Below, piece after piece: positions 12,487-20,685 of a stretch of 39,052 nucleotides of DNA; position 1 is the first letter of the stretch; each line of letters opens with the position of its first letter. Origin of the DNA: Planctomycetota bacterium (GTDB lineage: Bacteria > Planctomycetota > Phycisphaerae > UBA1845 > UTPLA1); the NCBI GenBank assembly GCA_016712275.1, contig JADJRI010000046.1, positions 1 to 39,052 on the forward strand, given 5' to 3'. The position numbers and the translations under genes are program-made. Under the pieces are notes generated by a model, which was given only the letters and a program-made list of their open reading frames with translations, ran no database searches and was not told where the DNA came from.

Positions 12487-12744
12487 CTAGAAAAGAGCGA
12501 CAATTGATGTCGCCGTGGTGTCGGTACTCATGACTTTGGAACAGCGAATAGGCAAGACCGATCCGGCAACGACTCCGACAAAGGTTGCGACGGCGCCACT
12601 CTCCATGGTCACGGCGACATCACCAGCCCCTCCAACATACAGCCCACGGGTCGAAGAGTCAAATACCGCGGCATCACTCGGAGTCACCGCCGCCGCGTGA
12701 CTCGCGGAAATAGTTTCGTCGCGTGCGCCCCATTGATTGGCCAT
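12487..12744 (-). CDS. Spike-base-like protein (RCAP_Rcc01079-type)
   Basis: ATG 12744 is chosen because the conserved domain begins at once ('MANQWGARDETISASHAAAV'); the longer upstream frame belongs to the neighbouring microprotein region. The 85-residue product continues 'TPSDAAVF', 'TRGLYVGGAGDVAVTMESG', 'VAGSVLPIRCSKV' and 'TTATSIVALF'. This is the pattern of the small spike-base proteins first named in the Rhodobacter gene transfer agent: 'TPSD....TR.LYVGGAGD.AV......F..V.AG..LP.R...V..T.TTAT.I.AL'. They probably form part of a head or tail spike. It lies 9 bases before the holin-like gene. Confidence 0.75.
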   Translation of the reverse strand: MANQWGARDETISASHAAAVTPSDAAVFDSSTRGLYVGGAGDVAVTMESGAVATFVGVVAGSVLPIRCSKVMSTDTTATSIVALF

Positions 12745-12749
12745 AGTAG

Positions 12750-12857
12750 TTAGAGTCCTAATCGAATGCCGATATGGAGCCGCCGAGTCATAACTCGTGG
12801 CGTCGCTCCGGTAAACCCACTTGCGCCCATACCAAGCCCGGCAATCCACAACAGCAT
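12750..12857 (-). CDS. Microprotein, paralogue of 14582-14716
   Basis: ATG 12857 overlaps the upstream stop (TGATG), with an AAAGGGA ribosome site. The 35-residue product starts MLLWIAGLGMGASG and continues into a basic tail. The first 14 residues match those of the microprotein at 14716 (MLLLIPGVGMGASG), both in protein and at many DNA positions. Each copy sits directly before a structural gene starting ATGGC. It may be a small virion or leader peptide. Too short for family assignment. Confidence 0.5.
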   Translation of the reverse strand: MLLWIAGLGMGASGFTGATPRVMTRRLHIGIRLGL

Positions 12858-13222
12858 CACAGGATCCCTTTCCGCCTCAACACCCACCACTCCACAAGAA
12901 AACTCGACTCCCAGGCCGGAATGTCAACAGACTGGCCGGCCGCTTCTGCGTAGTGGCGCATCCACTGAACCGCTTCCTGCTTTCTGGTATTACGGGTGCC
13001 TGGTGTGCGGTCAAACTCTTTCTCTGATTTGTCAACAGCTAGTGAAGCGAAGTGAGAGTTCCGGCTACTGACAAGAGGATAGAGCTTCTCGTACCAGTCA
13101 TACGGAGCGGGAAAGAACTGTTTGTGAAAGATAATCCGCCAGCAGACCTTGAGCCGTTCCCACAAGGAACGATTCTTGAGGTTCGGATAAATGTTGGTGA
13201 CTGGAGGGGGCGTCTTTTGCAT
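12857..13222 (-). CDS. Hypothetical late protein
   Basis: ATG 13222 lies about 10 bases after the stop of the preceding gene (ATAAGGCAAG upstream), giving 121 residues. The sequence is basic and aromatic-rich, with 'SLWERLKVCWRIIFHKQFFP' in the first third and 'QEAVQWMRHYAEAAGQSVDI' then 'ESSFLVEWWVLRRKGIL' at the end. The first hydrophobic stretch is too polar for a confident membrane helix. I do not recognise the family. It lies between a large receptor-region structural gene and a microprotein. Confidence 0.55.
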   Translation of the reverse strand: MQKTPPPVTNIYPNLKNRSLWERLKVCWRIIFHKQFFPAPYDWYEKLYPLVSSRNSHFASLAVDKSEKEFDRTPGTRNTRKQEAVQWMRHYAEAAGQSVDIPAWESSFLVEWWVLRRKGIL

Positions 13223-13231
13223 GGGCTTGCC

Positions 13232-14578
13232 TTATTTGTAGAACACGTTAAGGACAACTTCATTCGCGCCAGGGGCACCGGTATCATTATCCGCTAATCC
13301 AGTCGTGGCCGCAACAGAGATAGCCGTTCCGAACTCGATCCCCATGGTCGAACTAAACAACCCAGTCACGTCATCGGTTGAGTTACCAGGAATAGGAATG
13401 GTGATAACCGGTGTTGTTGTGCCGACTGTCACGTTCGCCGCAGTGGCGTTGTAGAACTTGACGTATCGGGTTGACGTGGCAAGGTTTGTCACCCACATTC
13501 CGTAGACCATCCCCGCCGCAGTCTTCACATCCTCTTCTGTTTCATCAAGATCGAGACTCCGAAAGATCGAAAGGCCCCCGGTCGTGTGGGGTTGGTTCGT
13601 TACGATTTGCTTTCGATCGAGCGTCATTCTTGCCGCGCCGGCATCACCTTCGTCCACGCTATCGGTTGAGCCTTCGTCGGCTTCGAATCCGGCCATCATG
13701 ACGCTCGAGGTTGCCGGGGTAAAGGCCGCGTCGTCTACGATCACAGGATTGTCGATAAGCTGCAGGGCCGTTAAGGCCGCGCCGTCAACTTGTGTGGCAA
13801 ACGTCCCAGCGTTCGTGACCGCATGGGAAGGGACGGACGCCAGAGAAACGGGGAGGGTTTCTCCCGAAAAGGCTTCGACTTTTAGCCTGCCGTTGGCGTC
13901 CATCTGAAGGGGGCCTACTTCGTTCGTCGTGTTGACGAGCGTGGTATCGGCGTCCCGGCGAACCGCTCCGATAATCTGTCCTTTTGTCGTGGCTTCCGTG
14001 TAGGTCGTCGTGCCAAGCGTGGCAACGGTATCATCGAGCAATTGAAGGGCCGTGAGTGCGGCGCCGTCTTCTTGGACCGCGAATGCCCCCGCGTTCGTGA
14101 CAGCCGGGAGCGTCAACACATCCACGTCACCGATATTATTTGTTCCGGCGGCAAGGGCCGGGAGTCTCGTGACATCGACATCAAGCCCGTTTGGCGCATC
14201 CCCTCCGATCAAGGCACCGGCTGCCGTCACGTTGACGCACTGTGCGCCATTGAGTAAGTGCCATTGCTGAACCGCATCCCCGTTAGCCGACACGTTGGTG
14301 GGCGCGGTCGCGCTGGCGTATCCACCAATAAGGACCGGATCAATAGCGGCGGCTGCGGCATCATGGGCCACTTGCCCCATGGCGATATCGACTTTTCCCA
14401 AATCACGGGCGGCTCTGTCGAGCGGGTCGGTAGGAAGGCCGGCGGCGGTCGTGACTTTCGTAAACGTCCCGTCTCCCCCGAATTCGACCTTGACGTACTG
14501 GTGTTGTGCAATGCCGTCGTCATCTGTTGCGATCGTGGCCCCGCCTGCGCCGGGGTCTAAAACTACGTTGTCAGCCAT
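13232..14578 (-). CDS. Structural protein of the receptor-binding region, with internal repeats
   Basis: ATG 14578 has GGGAGGATAAAC upstream; the product is 448 residues. It is Ala/Thr/Gly/Val-rich, like a beta-structured virion protein. A block 'AVTNAGAFAVQEDGAALTAL' (about residues 159-178) recurs near 253-272 as 'AVTNAGTFATQVDGAALTAL', and shorter 'VDVTRLPAL' / 'VDVLTLPAV' units look like beta turns. The C-terminal part ('MVYGMWVTNLATSTRYVKFY' and 'DTGAPGANEVVLNVFYK') is a domain I recognise from many uncharacterised phage tail/head-fibre proteins. Probably an external fibre or decoration protein; exact location unknown. Confidence 0.65.
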   Translation of the reverse strand: MADNVVLDPGAGGATIATDDDGIAQHQYVKVEFGGDGTFTKVTTAAGLPTDPLDRAARDLGKVDIAMGQVAHDAAAAAIDPVLIGGYASATAPTNVSANGDAVQQWHLLNGAQCVNVTAAGALIGGDAPNGLDVDVTRLPALAAGTNNIGDVDVLTLPAVTNAGAFAVQEDGAALTALQLLDDTVATLGTTTYTEATTKGQIIGAVRRDADTTLVNTTNEVGPLQMDANGRLKVEAFSGETLPVSLASVPSHAVTNAGTFATQVDGAALTALQLIDNPVIVDDAAFTPATSSVMMAGFEADEGSTDSVDEGDAGAARMTLDRKQIVTNQPHTTGGLSIFRSLDLDETEEDVKTAAGMVYGMWVTNLATSTRYVKFYNATAANVTVGTTTPVITIPIPGNSTDDVTGLFSSTMGIEFGTAISVAATTGLADNDTGAPGANEVVLNVFYK

Positions 14579-14581
14579 TGT

Positions 14582-14716
14582 TTATCCTCCCGCCAATATT
14601 AAAAGAGGGGCCCACCAGATACGCCCGACACCCATCATCATGAGTCTCGCGATAGATGTCTCCACTGTGCCAGATCCGCTTGCGCCCATGCCGACGCCAG
14701 GTATTAGTAATAGCAT
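14582..14716 (-). CDS. Microprotein, paralogue of 12750-12857
   Basis: ATG 14716 has GGGGAGG upstream, inside the end of the preceding gene; the product is 44 residues. It starts MLLLIPGVGMGASG (compare MLLWIAGLGMGASG at 12857). It also contains 'ARLMMMGVGR', matching the extreme C-terminus 'RQSLMMMGMGR' of the upstream protein (14719-15405). The stop GGAGGATAA provides the ribosome site for the next gene. The pattern points to gene duplication. Function unknown. Confidence 0.55.
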   Translation of the reverse strand: MLLLIPGVGMGASGSGTVETSIARLMMMGVGRIWWAPLLILAGG

Positions 14717-14718
14717 GT

Positions 14719-15405
14719 TTACCTCCCCATGCCCATCATCATGAGACTTTGTCTCGACGCGGCCCCGCCGCCTGAACCGCCTAATACCTCTATCGTAATT
14801 GCGGTCACGTCCCCGCCGGCAAACCCGCTAAACCCGTAGTTCGTGGTGCCTGACGCACCTTGGTCGCCCCAATTCGCTACAAAGAAAGTGGCGCGCCCCG
14901 ATACAAACTGCGCGACGCGTTGCGTTTCGCTCCCTGGTGTCCAGGTCACCGTGGTATCGTTGACGGCGTTCCAGTCGCCCCACACTTGCACCACATGAGA
15001 ATTATCTCCGGTACGCGTGAGTGATTGCACCGTCGTTGCTCCGAGGGCGGCGCTAATGGCGGTCCCGCCAACTCCGTCGGACCCAGAAAACACGAACGCG
15101 GCAAGACCTCTCGCGGCAGAGCCCCCTGTGGTCGTCGCTGAAATTGCGCCAGAGCCGCTCGACCCCGCTGTTGCCGTCCATGCGTAGCCCTTACACGAGT
15201 TTGCCGTGTTCGTCGGCGTGCCAGAGACCGCCGAAAACGTAAGCCCTGTGGCGGTAGGGGTATTGAGTGCCTGGGCGTTACCCTCTGTCATTCCAAGCAC
15301 GACAATGAGATCGCGGCGGCCCCACGTGAGAGATGCGGTCGCTTCGGTGGTCGACGAATCAGACCAAGTGGACTGCTGGTAATCGCTGAGTGTCGGTTGC
15401 GCCAT
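14719..15405 (-). CDS. Beta-sandwich tail/surface protein
   Basis: ATG 15405 gives 228 residues with no signal peptide. Ser/Thr/Gly/Ala-rich with many short strands: 'TEATASLTWGRRDLIVVLGM', 'TATGLTFSAVSG', 'SHVVQVWGDWNAVNDTTVTW', 'RATFFVANWGDQGASGTTNY' and 'FAGGDVTAITIEVLG'. This resembles jelly-roll or lectin-like domains of phage receptor-binding or decoration proteins. The frameshifted exported gene at 18648-19384 looks like the same type of fold. The C-terminus is 'SLMMMGMGR', repeated in the next microprotein. Specific function unknown. Confidence 0.6.
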   Translation of the reverse strand: MAQPTLSDYQQSTWSDSSTTEATASLTWGRRDLIVVLGMTEGNAQALNTPTATGLTFSAVSGTPTNTANSCKGYAWTATAGSSGSGAISATTTGGSAARGLAAFVFSGSDGVGGTAISAALGATTVQSLTRTGDNSHVVQVWGDWNAVNDTTVTWTPGSETQRVAQFVSGRATFFVANWGDQGASGTTNYGFSGFAGGDVTAITIEVLGGSGGGAASRQSLMMMGMGR

Positions 15406-15461
15406 CCTCGGTTCGTCCCAAAAAACCTGGCACTGGTTACACCGCGTCCGCGCCTCGCCCC

Positions 15462-15800
15462 CTAAGGCGTTACAGAAAAGCTGGTTGGGGCAGGGGGAGG
15501 GTTTACGGTATAGCTAAACTCCGCTGTGTTAGAAAACAAGGACTCCCCCACCGGATTAAATGCGGTCAGCTTGTGACAATAGGTGCCATTCACGGTTGGA
15601 TTTGGTATCGCACCGCTTGTGACCACGCCGTAGCTTTGCACCGTGGCGAAGGCGCCAGGGGTTGCACAGGCGCCCGGCGCTCGATAGAGGCGATAGCCTT
15701 GGAGAGTGGGATCGGCAACCGCATCCCAAGAGGCGGTCGCGGCAAATGCCAGCGTAGGGAACACCACAGACACGAGAGCGCACAAGATCATCTTACGCAT
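15462..15800 (-). CDS. Exported fibronectin type III-like protein
   Basis: ATG 15800 (GAGGAGGCTGACGC upstream) gives 112 residues. A clear Sec signal peptide, 'MRKMILCALVSVVFPTLAFA', with cleavage likely after Ala20, is followed by a single beta domain: 'ATASWDAVADPTLQGYRLYR', 'GTYCHKLTAFNPVGESLFSN', 'TAEFSYTV' and a Pro-rich end. The 'W.A..D....GY.LYR' and 'Y.V.A.N..GES..S' signatures are those of FN3 domains, common on phage surface proteins. Export signals are unusual on phage virion proteins; this window has five such genes. Confidence 0.7.
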   Translation of the reverse strand: MRKMILCALVSVVFPTLAFAATASWDAVADPTLQGYRLYRAPGACATPGAFATVQSYGVVTSGAIPNPTVNGTYCHKLTAFNPVGESLFSNTAEFSYTVNPPPAPTSFSVTP

Positions 15801-15860
15801 GCGTCAGCCTCCTCATGGCGCGTCAATGACAAGTCGAAATCACGTCCAATCGCCCACACG

Positions 15861-16127
15861 CTATTGATGCTCACGTGTCACCTTTGTCTGCTCTGGGAGT
15901 TGCCGTATTCCGTGATCACGCTCCCATTCGAGCTTAGATATCCTTGTTTCCATTTGGGCAAAGTTTTCTCTAGTGCCACGCTGGAAGGTTTCGATGGTGG
16001 AAACAAAGTGTGTAACCCACCACCCAATACAGCCCCCAAACACAACGCACACACCGATGACAACGCGCCACGCGCCAAGGACGAGGGATTTGTAGGTGAG
16101 TTCAACACCAGCTTCATGGTCCTCCAT
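15861..16127 (-). CDS. Membrane-anchored coiled-coil protein
   Basis: ATG 16127 gives 88 residues. An N-terminal polar stretch is followed by one transmembrane helix ('AWRVVIGVCVVFGGCIGWWV', about residues 19-38) and a long periplasmic-type coiled coil ('TIETFQRGTRENFAQMETRI' then 'SKLEWERDHG'). The topology fits an i-spanin or a pinholin-like lysis accessory. Its neighbour is a DUF5675 protein. Alternatively it is a membrane-linked virion assembly factor. The antisense frame here is longer but has no recognisable content. Confidence 0.55.
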   Translation of the reverse strand: MEDHEAGVELTYKSLVLGAWRVVIGVCVVFGGCIGWWVTHFVSTIETFQRGTRENFAQMETRISKLEWERDHGIRQLPEQTKVTREHQ

Positions 16128-16163
16128 CTCACGGTTGTATCCTTTCTGATACGCCCGGTCAAG

Positions 16164-16589
16164 TTATACCTCCGTGGATTCATCTCTGATATCCGGCGGA
16201 TCGTGAATGACTAAGTCAAACTCCGAAATGTCGGCAAGGAGTTTTGTAAACTCTAAAAACCCTCGTTCGCTCGACGCGATAAAGGGATGGTCCCACGTCC
16301 CACTGAATTCCTCCCCGATGAGGATGCAGCCTTTGGTATCATAGATAAAGTTGCCTTTATGAAACAGCACGTTCGTGCGTCCAGGGACATCGCATACTTC
16401 ATAGGTGTTGCCGAACCGCATGGATCGGACACGGCGACACGTATACCGGCCGGCGGGGATACAGGAGATATCGGTTTCGTTGTCCTCCCATGGGCGCTCA
16501 AGAGTGAGGACGAAGGGGACTTGATCGTGTCGAATGACACCAAAGGTCCCCCGCTTTGACTGGCCGACACGTAACAGATCGAGACGCAT
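16164..16589 (-). CDS. DUF5675 family protein
   Basis: ATG 16589 follows the reconstructed stop of the upstream gene after one base; a GGGGGG run acts as ribosome site. The product is 141 residues. Family pattern: 'GTFGVIRHDQVPFVLTLERP', 'WEDNETDISCIPAGRYTCRR', 'GNTYEVCDVPGRTNVLFHKG' and 'NFIYDTKGCILIGEEF'. This 'LE.PW.DN...SCIPAG.Y......V.GR..I..H.GN...DT.GCI..G' series is DUF5675, found near lysis and tail genes of many phages and resembling L,D-carboxypeptidase/YkuD-like beta proteins in motif layout. An H...GC arrangement could hint at peptidoglycan chemistry; this is unproven. Confidence 0.8.
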   Translation of the reverse strand: MRLDLLRVGQSKRGTFGVIRHDQVPFVLTLERPWEDNETDISCIPAGRYTCRRVRSMRFGNTYEVCDVPGRTNVLFHKGNFIYDTKGCILIGEEFSGTWDHPFIASSERGFLEFTKLLADISEFDLVIHDPPDIRDESTEV

Positions 16590-16590
16590 C

Positions 16591-18648
16591 TTATGGCCCC
16601 CCTGTGGCTTGTGGAGGAATGATCACGACAGACGGGGTCGCGGTATATGTCGTCAACGGTGTACCGGATTGCTCGTAGAGTCTGAACGTGACGTCCCCGA
16701 GGCTAAGGCGTTCCAGGCCACACAGTATTCCAATTCTGTTTTGGCCCCGACGTTGAGCCCCGTAATTGTCGGAATGGCGATTGAATCCAGTATGACAGCC
16801 GCCGGAACAAATGGTCCGCTCGTGGTGAGCTGGTTGCTGGTGGTCTGACCGTTATTGACGCCCATATTTTGGGTATCGCTCGCCACACGACGAGATGTTG
16901 TCAGCGCCGAACGTGTTTGGAAGGGGCGTGTATGCCACCGTCATGCGAATACCGGAGATAGAACGCGACCGGAGGCGCATTAGCCGTGCCGTCGGTGACG
17001 GCGATCCGTAACCGAGCCGCCCCATTTTCACCACGTTGTAGCTAGAGACATTTTCTTGCGCTTCTGATATCCGTTGTGTTTTCAGGGCCATAGACCCCAC
17101 GGTATTGAAATCTCGCTTGAGTCAGCGCGTACGTCGACGCCCCGCCCGCGTTGTTCGTACAGGATTGGGCTCGTGAGGGTCTGCACAAACGGTTGATTCA
17201 GTGTGCCGCCGATGCGCGCGTTGTCTGACAATCCTCCGCTCGCCCACGAAATATCAGCGGTATCGCCGCCAACGTAGGTGGTTGTTATCGGAAGACTGAC
17301 GATGGTATCCCCAATCTTGGACGCCGCGCCGGTTATGGCGTTGTTTGATCCGTTGCGACGAGCGGTAAACGTAGTTAGGTCGAGCCAAAAAGTTGGCGTT
17401 CGACGTGAACGTCGCCTGAATGGTGTTCGCCGCGCTAAACGGCACTTCGCACGACGCGAAGACGAAATTTCAAACGCCCCGATGTCCGGTGCGCTGCCGT
17501 TGTAGGGTAGCCCAACGTCGACTCCCGCATCAATACACGAAGATGCCGCGTTGTGGGTAAAGGTAGACGTTGAAACCGTACAGTCCGTGACAGTGCCGGT
17601 CGTGCGGTTATTCGCTTGTACCGTGCCTGTTCCCGGTAAAGGATTTGGCCGGTCGCGTTCCCTATAATGTGGTTGTTCTTAATCAGCGTGCCCGATGGAG
17701 CCGCCTGGATGTTGATCCCATAGCCAGTGCCGGTCCCGGCTAAGTTACCGTAAATCGTATTGTTTATAGATCGCGGTTCCGGTCTGCGTGTTCGTGGTGG
17801 CATACAGCCGTACCCCGCCGCCTCCGCCGCCTCCTCCATTCTCGTAGATTAAATTGTGCGTGATGGAGACCCCAGAAATGGCACCCCGGTACTATCGGTG
17901 GCTACGATAATGCCGCCTATGCGCGATGTCGCGCAGGAGTTTGCTGCCAGAAATCACGTTGCGGTCCATCGAGACAGCAGACAGCGGTCCAGGGAAGAGC
18001 TGGATCCCTCCCCTGGATTCCCTGTATACGGCTTCGCGTGAGGTAATGTTGGTCCCGTCGTGCGGGTACATACCATAGTAAAACGCCCCTGGCACAGGTG
18101 GGGACACCTGATCGTGGATGTGAGATCATCGAGCGTGACGTTGTGGGCGTTGGTGAGATAGAACCCGCTGGACTTAAACGACGTGATTTCAATGTGCCGC
18201 ATCGTGAAATTTGTTGGCCCATCGATACGGTTGCCGATTAAGTCATCGGCACACCCGACCCATCCCACACCAAGTTTCCGTTCGCCCCGAGATCGTCAGC
18301 CATTTCGTGTTGGTATTTGTCACGAGGGTCCGGCATGACGTGGTGAGGGATTCGCGGTAAGGTCACCGTGCCGGAGTCCACCTCAATGAGGATGGGACTG
18401 CCGGACGTTCCCGTAAGATTGGTCACGTTCAGCTGCTCGGTGAAGTTTGACCGGACAGGAGCTTGAGCGTATCACGGCAACAATACAGGTCTTGGCTGAC
18501 GCATAGGTGAGCTTCGGGGTCGCAATATTGGTCGACTTGCACAGGTGTTGGCGTCACTCCCACCGGAGGCCTGCATAGCGGTAGTCGCAGTTGCGTCAAC
18601 AGCAGGCACACACCACAAGAGTGCAGCGGCAAGTGGCAGTCGTTTCAT
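16591..18648 (-). pseudogene. Exported right-handed beta-helix (tail-spike / pectate-lyase-like) gene broken by many frameshifts
   Basis: ATG 18648 (CAGGAGACG upstream) opens with a signal peptide 'MKRLPLAAALLWCVPAVDA', then 'SGGSDANTC', the usual start of extracellular beta-helix proteins. Coding content then jumps among the three minus frames. Fragments include 'KSTNIATPKLTYASAKTC', 'DTLKLLSGQT', 'LTGTSGSPILIEVDSGTVTL' (18.4 kb), 'GPTNFTMRHIEITSFKSSGF' (18.2 kb) and 'NNTIYGNLAGTGTGYGINIQ' (17.75 kb). Near the end are 'QTTSNQLTTSGPFVPAAVIL' (16.8 kb) and 'LGDVTFRLYEQSG', ending in TAA at 16591-16593. The N-N-x-I-x-G-N ladders are beta-helix rungs. About 680 residues if repaired. It is either a decayed spike gene or a badly sequenced stretch. 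Likely role: host-polysaccharide binding or cleavage. Confidence 0.7.
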
Positions 18649-19384
18649 CACTGTCGTCTCCTGAGTGGGCCGAACGAGCTGCCGCAGCCGTCCGGAATAG
18701 AGACTTAGCCACGGCGGACCAGTATATTGAGGTGTCCGAATCGACGCGCATGTTGATCGAACTCGAGGCACCGGCTTCTGTGTACATAAAGTGAGTGAGT
18801 CCAGTTCCGTCGCTGTGGTCTTCCGGTGAGCTCGCGGACACGGGGGCGGCGCGTCAGCCGGAGACAACAGGCGCGTTCGTGCTTTGTTGCCCGCAGAGGA
18901 CGGCGAACTCCCGACGGCGGACGCGAGCCCGTCAACGTCCAGATTGGTCCGGTGTCCGCCCCATTTCGTGCCGGCGGGCGTTGAATATCGACGTTGTCGC
19001 GGTACCCTTTTAAGGTCACAACGGTCGCGATCGAGCGATTAGCATTTGTGGATTTGGTCACCGCGAAGGCTTGGGACCCGCTTGGAGGCGAGACGTAATA
19101 AAACAGGCTTGTCTTCCAACCGGAGTCGCCGGGGTCTGCGTTGCCCTGGAACAAGGGTCATGGCGTTCCCGCCGTAGGTAGCTGATGGCCCAGCCCCAAT
19201 ACTGAGTGTCGTGTCCCGTTCCGTAATGCAGGCTAAGGCAAGGGGTGGCGTCCGCCGCGCCGGTATGGTTGAACCCGATGTCCCCGGCGTTCATCGCTTC
19301 TCCAGACGTGACGGCGTCAACCGTGACGGCGGCATGCCCAAGAGTGGGAATCAGCAGGATCCCTATGAGGATGAGCGCCCTCAA
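18648..19384 (-). pseudogene. Exported surface protein gene broken by several frameshifts
   Basis: TTG 19384 overlaps the stop of the previous gene (TTGA). Signal peptide 'MRALILIGILLIPTLGHA', then 'AVTVDAVTSGEAMNAGDIGF', 'CLSLHYGTG' and 'QYWGWAISY'. The frame is lost near 19.17 kb and coding resumes as 'FQGNADPGDSGWKTSLFYYV', 'SPPSGSQAFAVTKSTNANRS' and 'IATVVTLKGYRDNVDIQ'. It changes frame again near 18.9 kb, with 'DGLASAVGSS' then 'DHSDGTGLTHFMYTEAGASS' and 'INMRVDSDTSIYWSAVAKSL'. Two of the shifts could be repaired by removing one C (in TACCTAC and ACCCTTG on the minus strand). The fold resembles the beta-sandwich protein at 14719-15405. A TGA at 18648-18650 would overlap the next ATG. Confidence 0.6.
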
Positions 19385-20307
19385 TGGGCCACCTTGATTG
19401 CTCGGCCATAGGTCAGCAACAACGCGTCGCCTGTCATCGAGTCAGTAACCGCCCCGCCGTCGGCATCTCGTGAAACCCGAATGTAGACATGGTCGCCAGC
19501 GGCACAGGAGGTACACGTCACACCGGCAATACTCGCGACGTTTTCTTGGAGCGTCGTCCCTTTGGCTGTATCTGACACGCAATTTCCAGCCGCTTGCGCG
19601 GGGTACGCCGGGTCAGACGTAGATCCGTCAGGGACACGGACAAGTTGCACGCACCACCCCGCCGCTCCGGTCGTTGCTGCGGCTTTCCATCGCAACGAGG
19701 CGTCAAGCGAGACAAACCCAACCGGAAGAATAATGTGATCCTGAAAGCTCTGATCGGTGGCGTCGTTAAAGGCGAGATAGGCCTTTTGCGTGTTTGTCCC
19801 GGTGTCGCACGTCGCGGTTGGTGCGTTCGTCGTTGGGATATCGAAAGTCGCGGAGGCGGTCGTGTTCTGGCAAGTCGCGACAGGGAAATGTCGCTCGTCA
19901 TAAAGGACCAGGGTGTTACTTGCAAGCGTCGCGTCAAGCGTGGCGTTTGTGATTGCGCCAGTATCGTTCGTGACGCGGAAGATAGAGGTACCTGACGCGT
20001 TCTGGATCTCAAAATAAAAGCCAGCTAACAGCTTGCGAAGATAGTTACAGGCGTTTTCTGTTCCCCCCACGACACAGTTGAATTGCAAGCCGGTCGTCGG
20101 GTCGCGGTAGAGCGCCCAATAGTCCGTTCCGTCGCCTATCCCTAACGCGTTGGCAAATGAATTGGCCCACGTTACAATTTTCGTGATTGCGCTTGTCGGC
20201 CATCCGGTGAGCCCGCCGCTTCCCCCGCCTCCGATCTTGGCTGCGTCAACCCGACTTAGCCCAACAAGGAGAGCCACAACCACCGCAAAGAGCGCAACCT
20301 TTTTCAT
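19381..20307 (-). CDS. Exported phage surface protein
   Basis: ATG 20307 is chosen over upstream in-frame starts because GGGGGGAGC lies just before it and a classic signal peptide follows ('MKKVALFAVVVALLVGLSRV', cleavage near Ala22-Ala23). The product is 308 residues. The mature part is Thr/Ala/Asn-rich with paired cysteines, e.g. 'CNYLRKLLAGFYFEIQN', 'ATCQNTTASATFDIPTTN', 'HIILPVGFVSLDASLRWKAA' and 'GVTCTSCAAGDHVYIRVSRD'. The second half looks like a beta-sandwich with 'WCVQLVRVPDGS'. I do not know the family name, though the layout is typical of metagenomic phage receptor-region proteins. Confidence 0.6.
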   Translation of the reverse strand: MKKVALFAVVVALLVGLSRVDAAKIGGGGSGGLTGWPTSAITKIVTWANSFANALGIGDGTDYWALYRDPTTGLQFNCVVGGTENACNYLRKLLAGFYFEIQNASGTSIFRVTNDTGAITNATLDATLASNTLVLYDERHFPVATCQNTTASATFDIPTTNAPTATCDTGTNTQKAYLAFNDATDQSFQDHIILPVGFVSLDASLRWKAAATTGAAGWCVQLVRVPDGSTSDPAYPAQAAGNCVSDTAKGTTLQENVASIAGVTCTSCAAGDHVYIRVSRDADGGAVTDSMTGDALLLTYGRAIKVAH

Positions 20308-20318
20308 AGCTCCCCCCT

Positions 20319-20678
20319 TTAATAGACTTCTTCTGTACACGCGAGGGTGGTGTCGGCCCCCTCTGAGACCATGTAAATATTCCCGCGCACACGAATTTCC
20401 GCCGGGTTGCCCGCTGCAATTCTTGCCCCCTTGGTCGCGCTGATGGTGCTGTCCCCATATCGCACCGCATCCGCTCCGGTGTTGACACAGGTGCAATTCA
20501 CCCGGTTGTCATTTGACGGACACACCAGGGTTGCCGTACTCGTGACGGTCACATCAGACCGGGACACCATGAACTTCGGCGGCGTCGACCACCGATCGAC
20601 TTGCTGCGCCTGTGCACAGGCCGACCACCCCACTAGGATAAAGGCAAGACCCGCTAGTATTGTGTATCCCCGCATCAT
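20319..20678 (-). CDS. Small exported beta-sandwich protein
   Basis: Start at ATG 20678 (or the adjacent ATG 20675), with GGGGGTGC upstream, giving 119 residues. Signal peptide 'MMRGYTILAGLAFILVGWSA', cleavage near AQA-Q. The mature domain 'VTVTSTATLVCPSNDNRVNC', 'TCVNTGADAVRYGDSTISAT', 'KGARIAAGNPAEIRVRGNIY' resembles the small virion beta proteins built around 'N.NR....I.N.G...V..G......G..I..G.......G.IY'. Paired cysteines suggest disulfides outside the cytoplasm. It overlaps neither neighbour and lies in a run of exported genes downstream of the fibre. Confidence 0.6.
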   Translation of the reverse strand: MMRGYTILAGLAFILVGWSACAQAQQVDRWSTPPKFMVSRSDVTVTSTATLVCPSNDNRVNCTCVNTGADAVRYGDSTISATKGARIAAGNPAEIRVRGNIYMVSEGADTTLACTEEVY

Positions 20679-20685
20679 GCACCCC

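Noticed and set aside
15390..16214. 274-codon plus-strand frame
   Set aside because: Antisense to the FN3-like and coiled-coil genes, which have signal or membrane segments and good starts; composition looks like a shadow.
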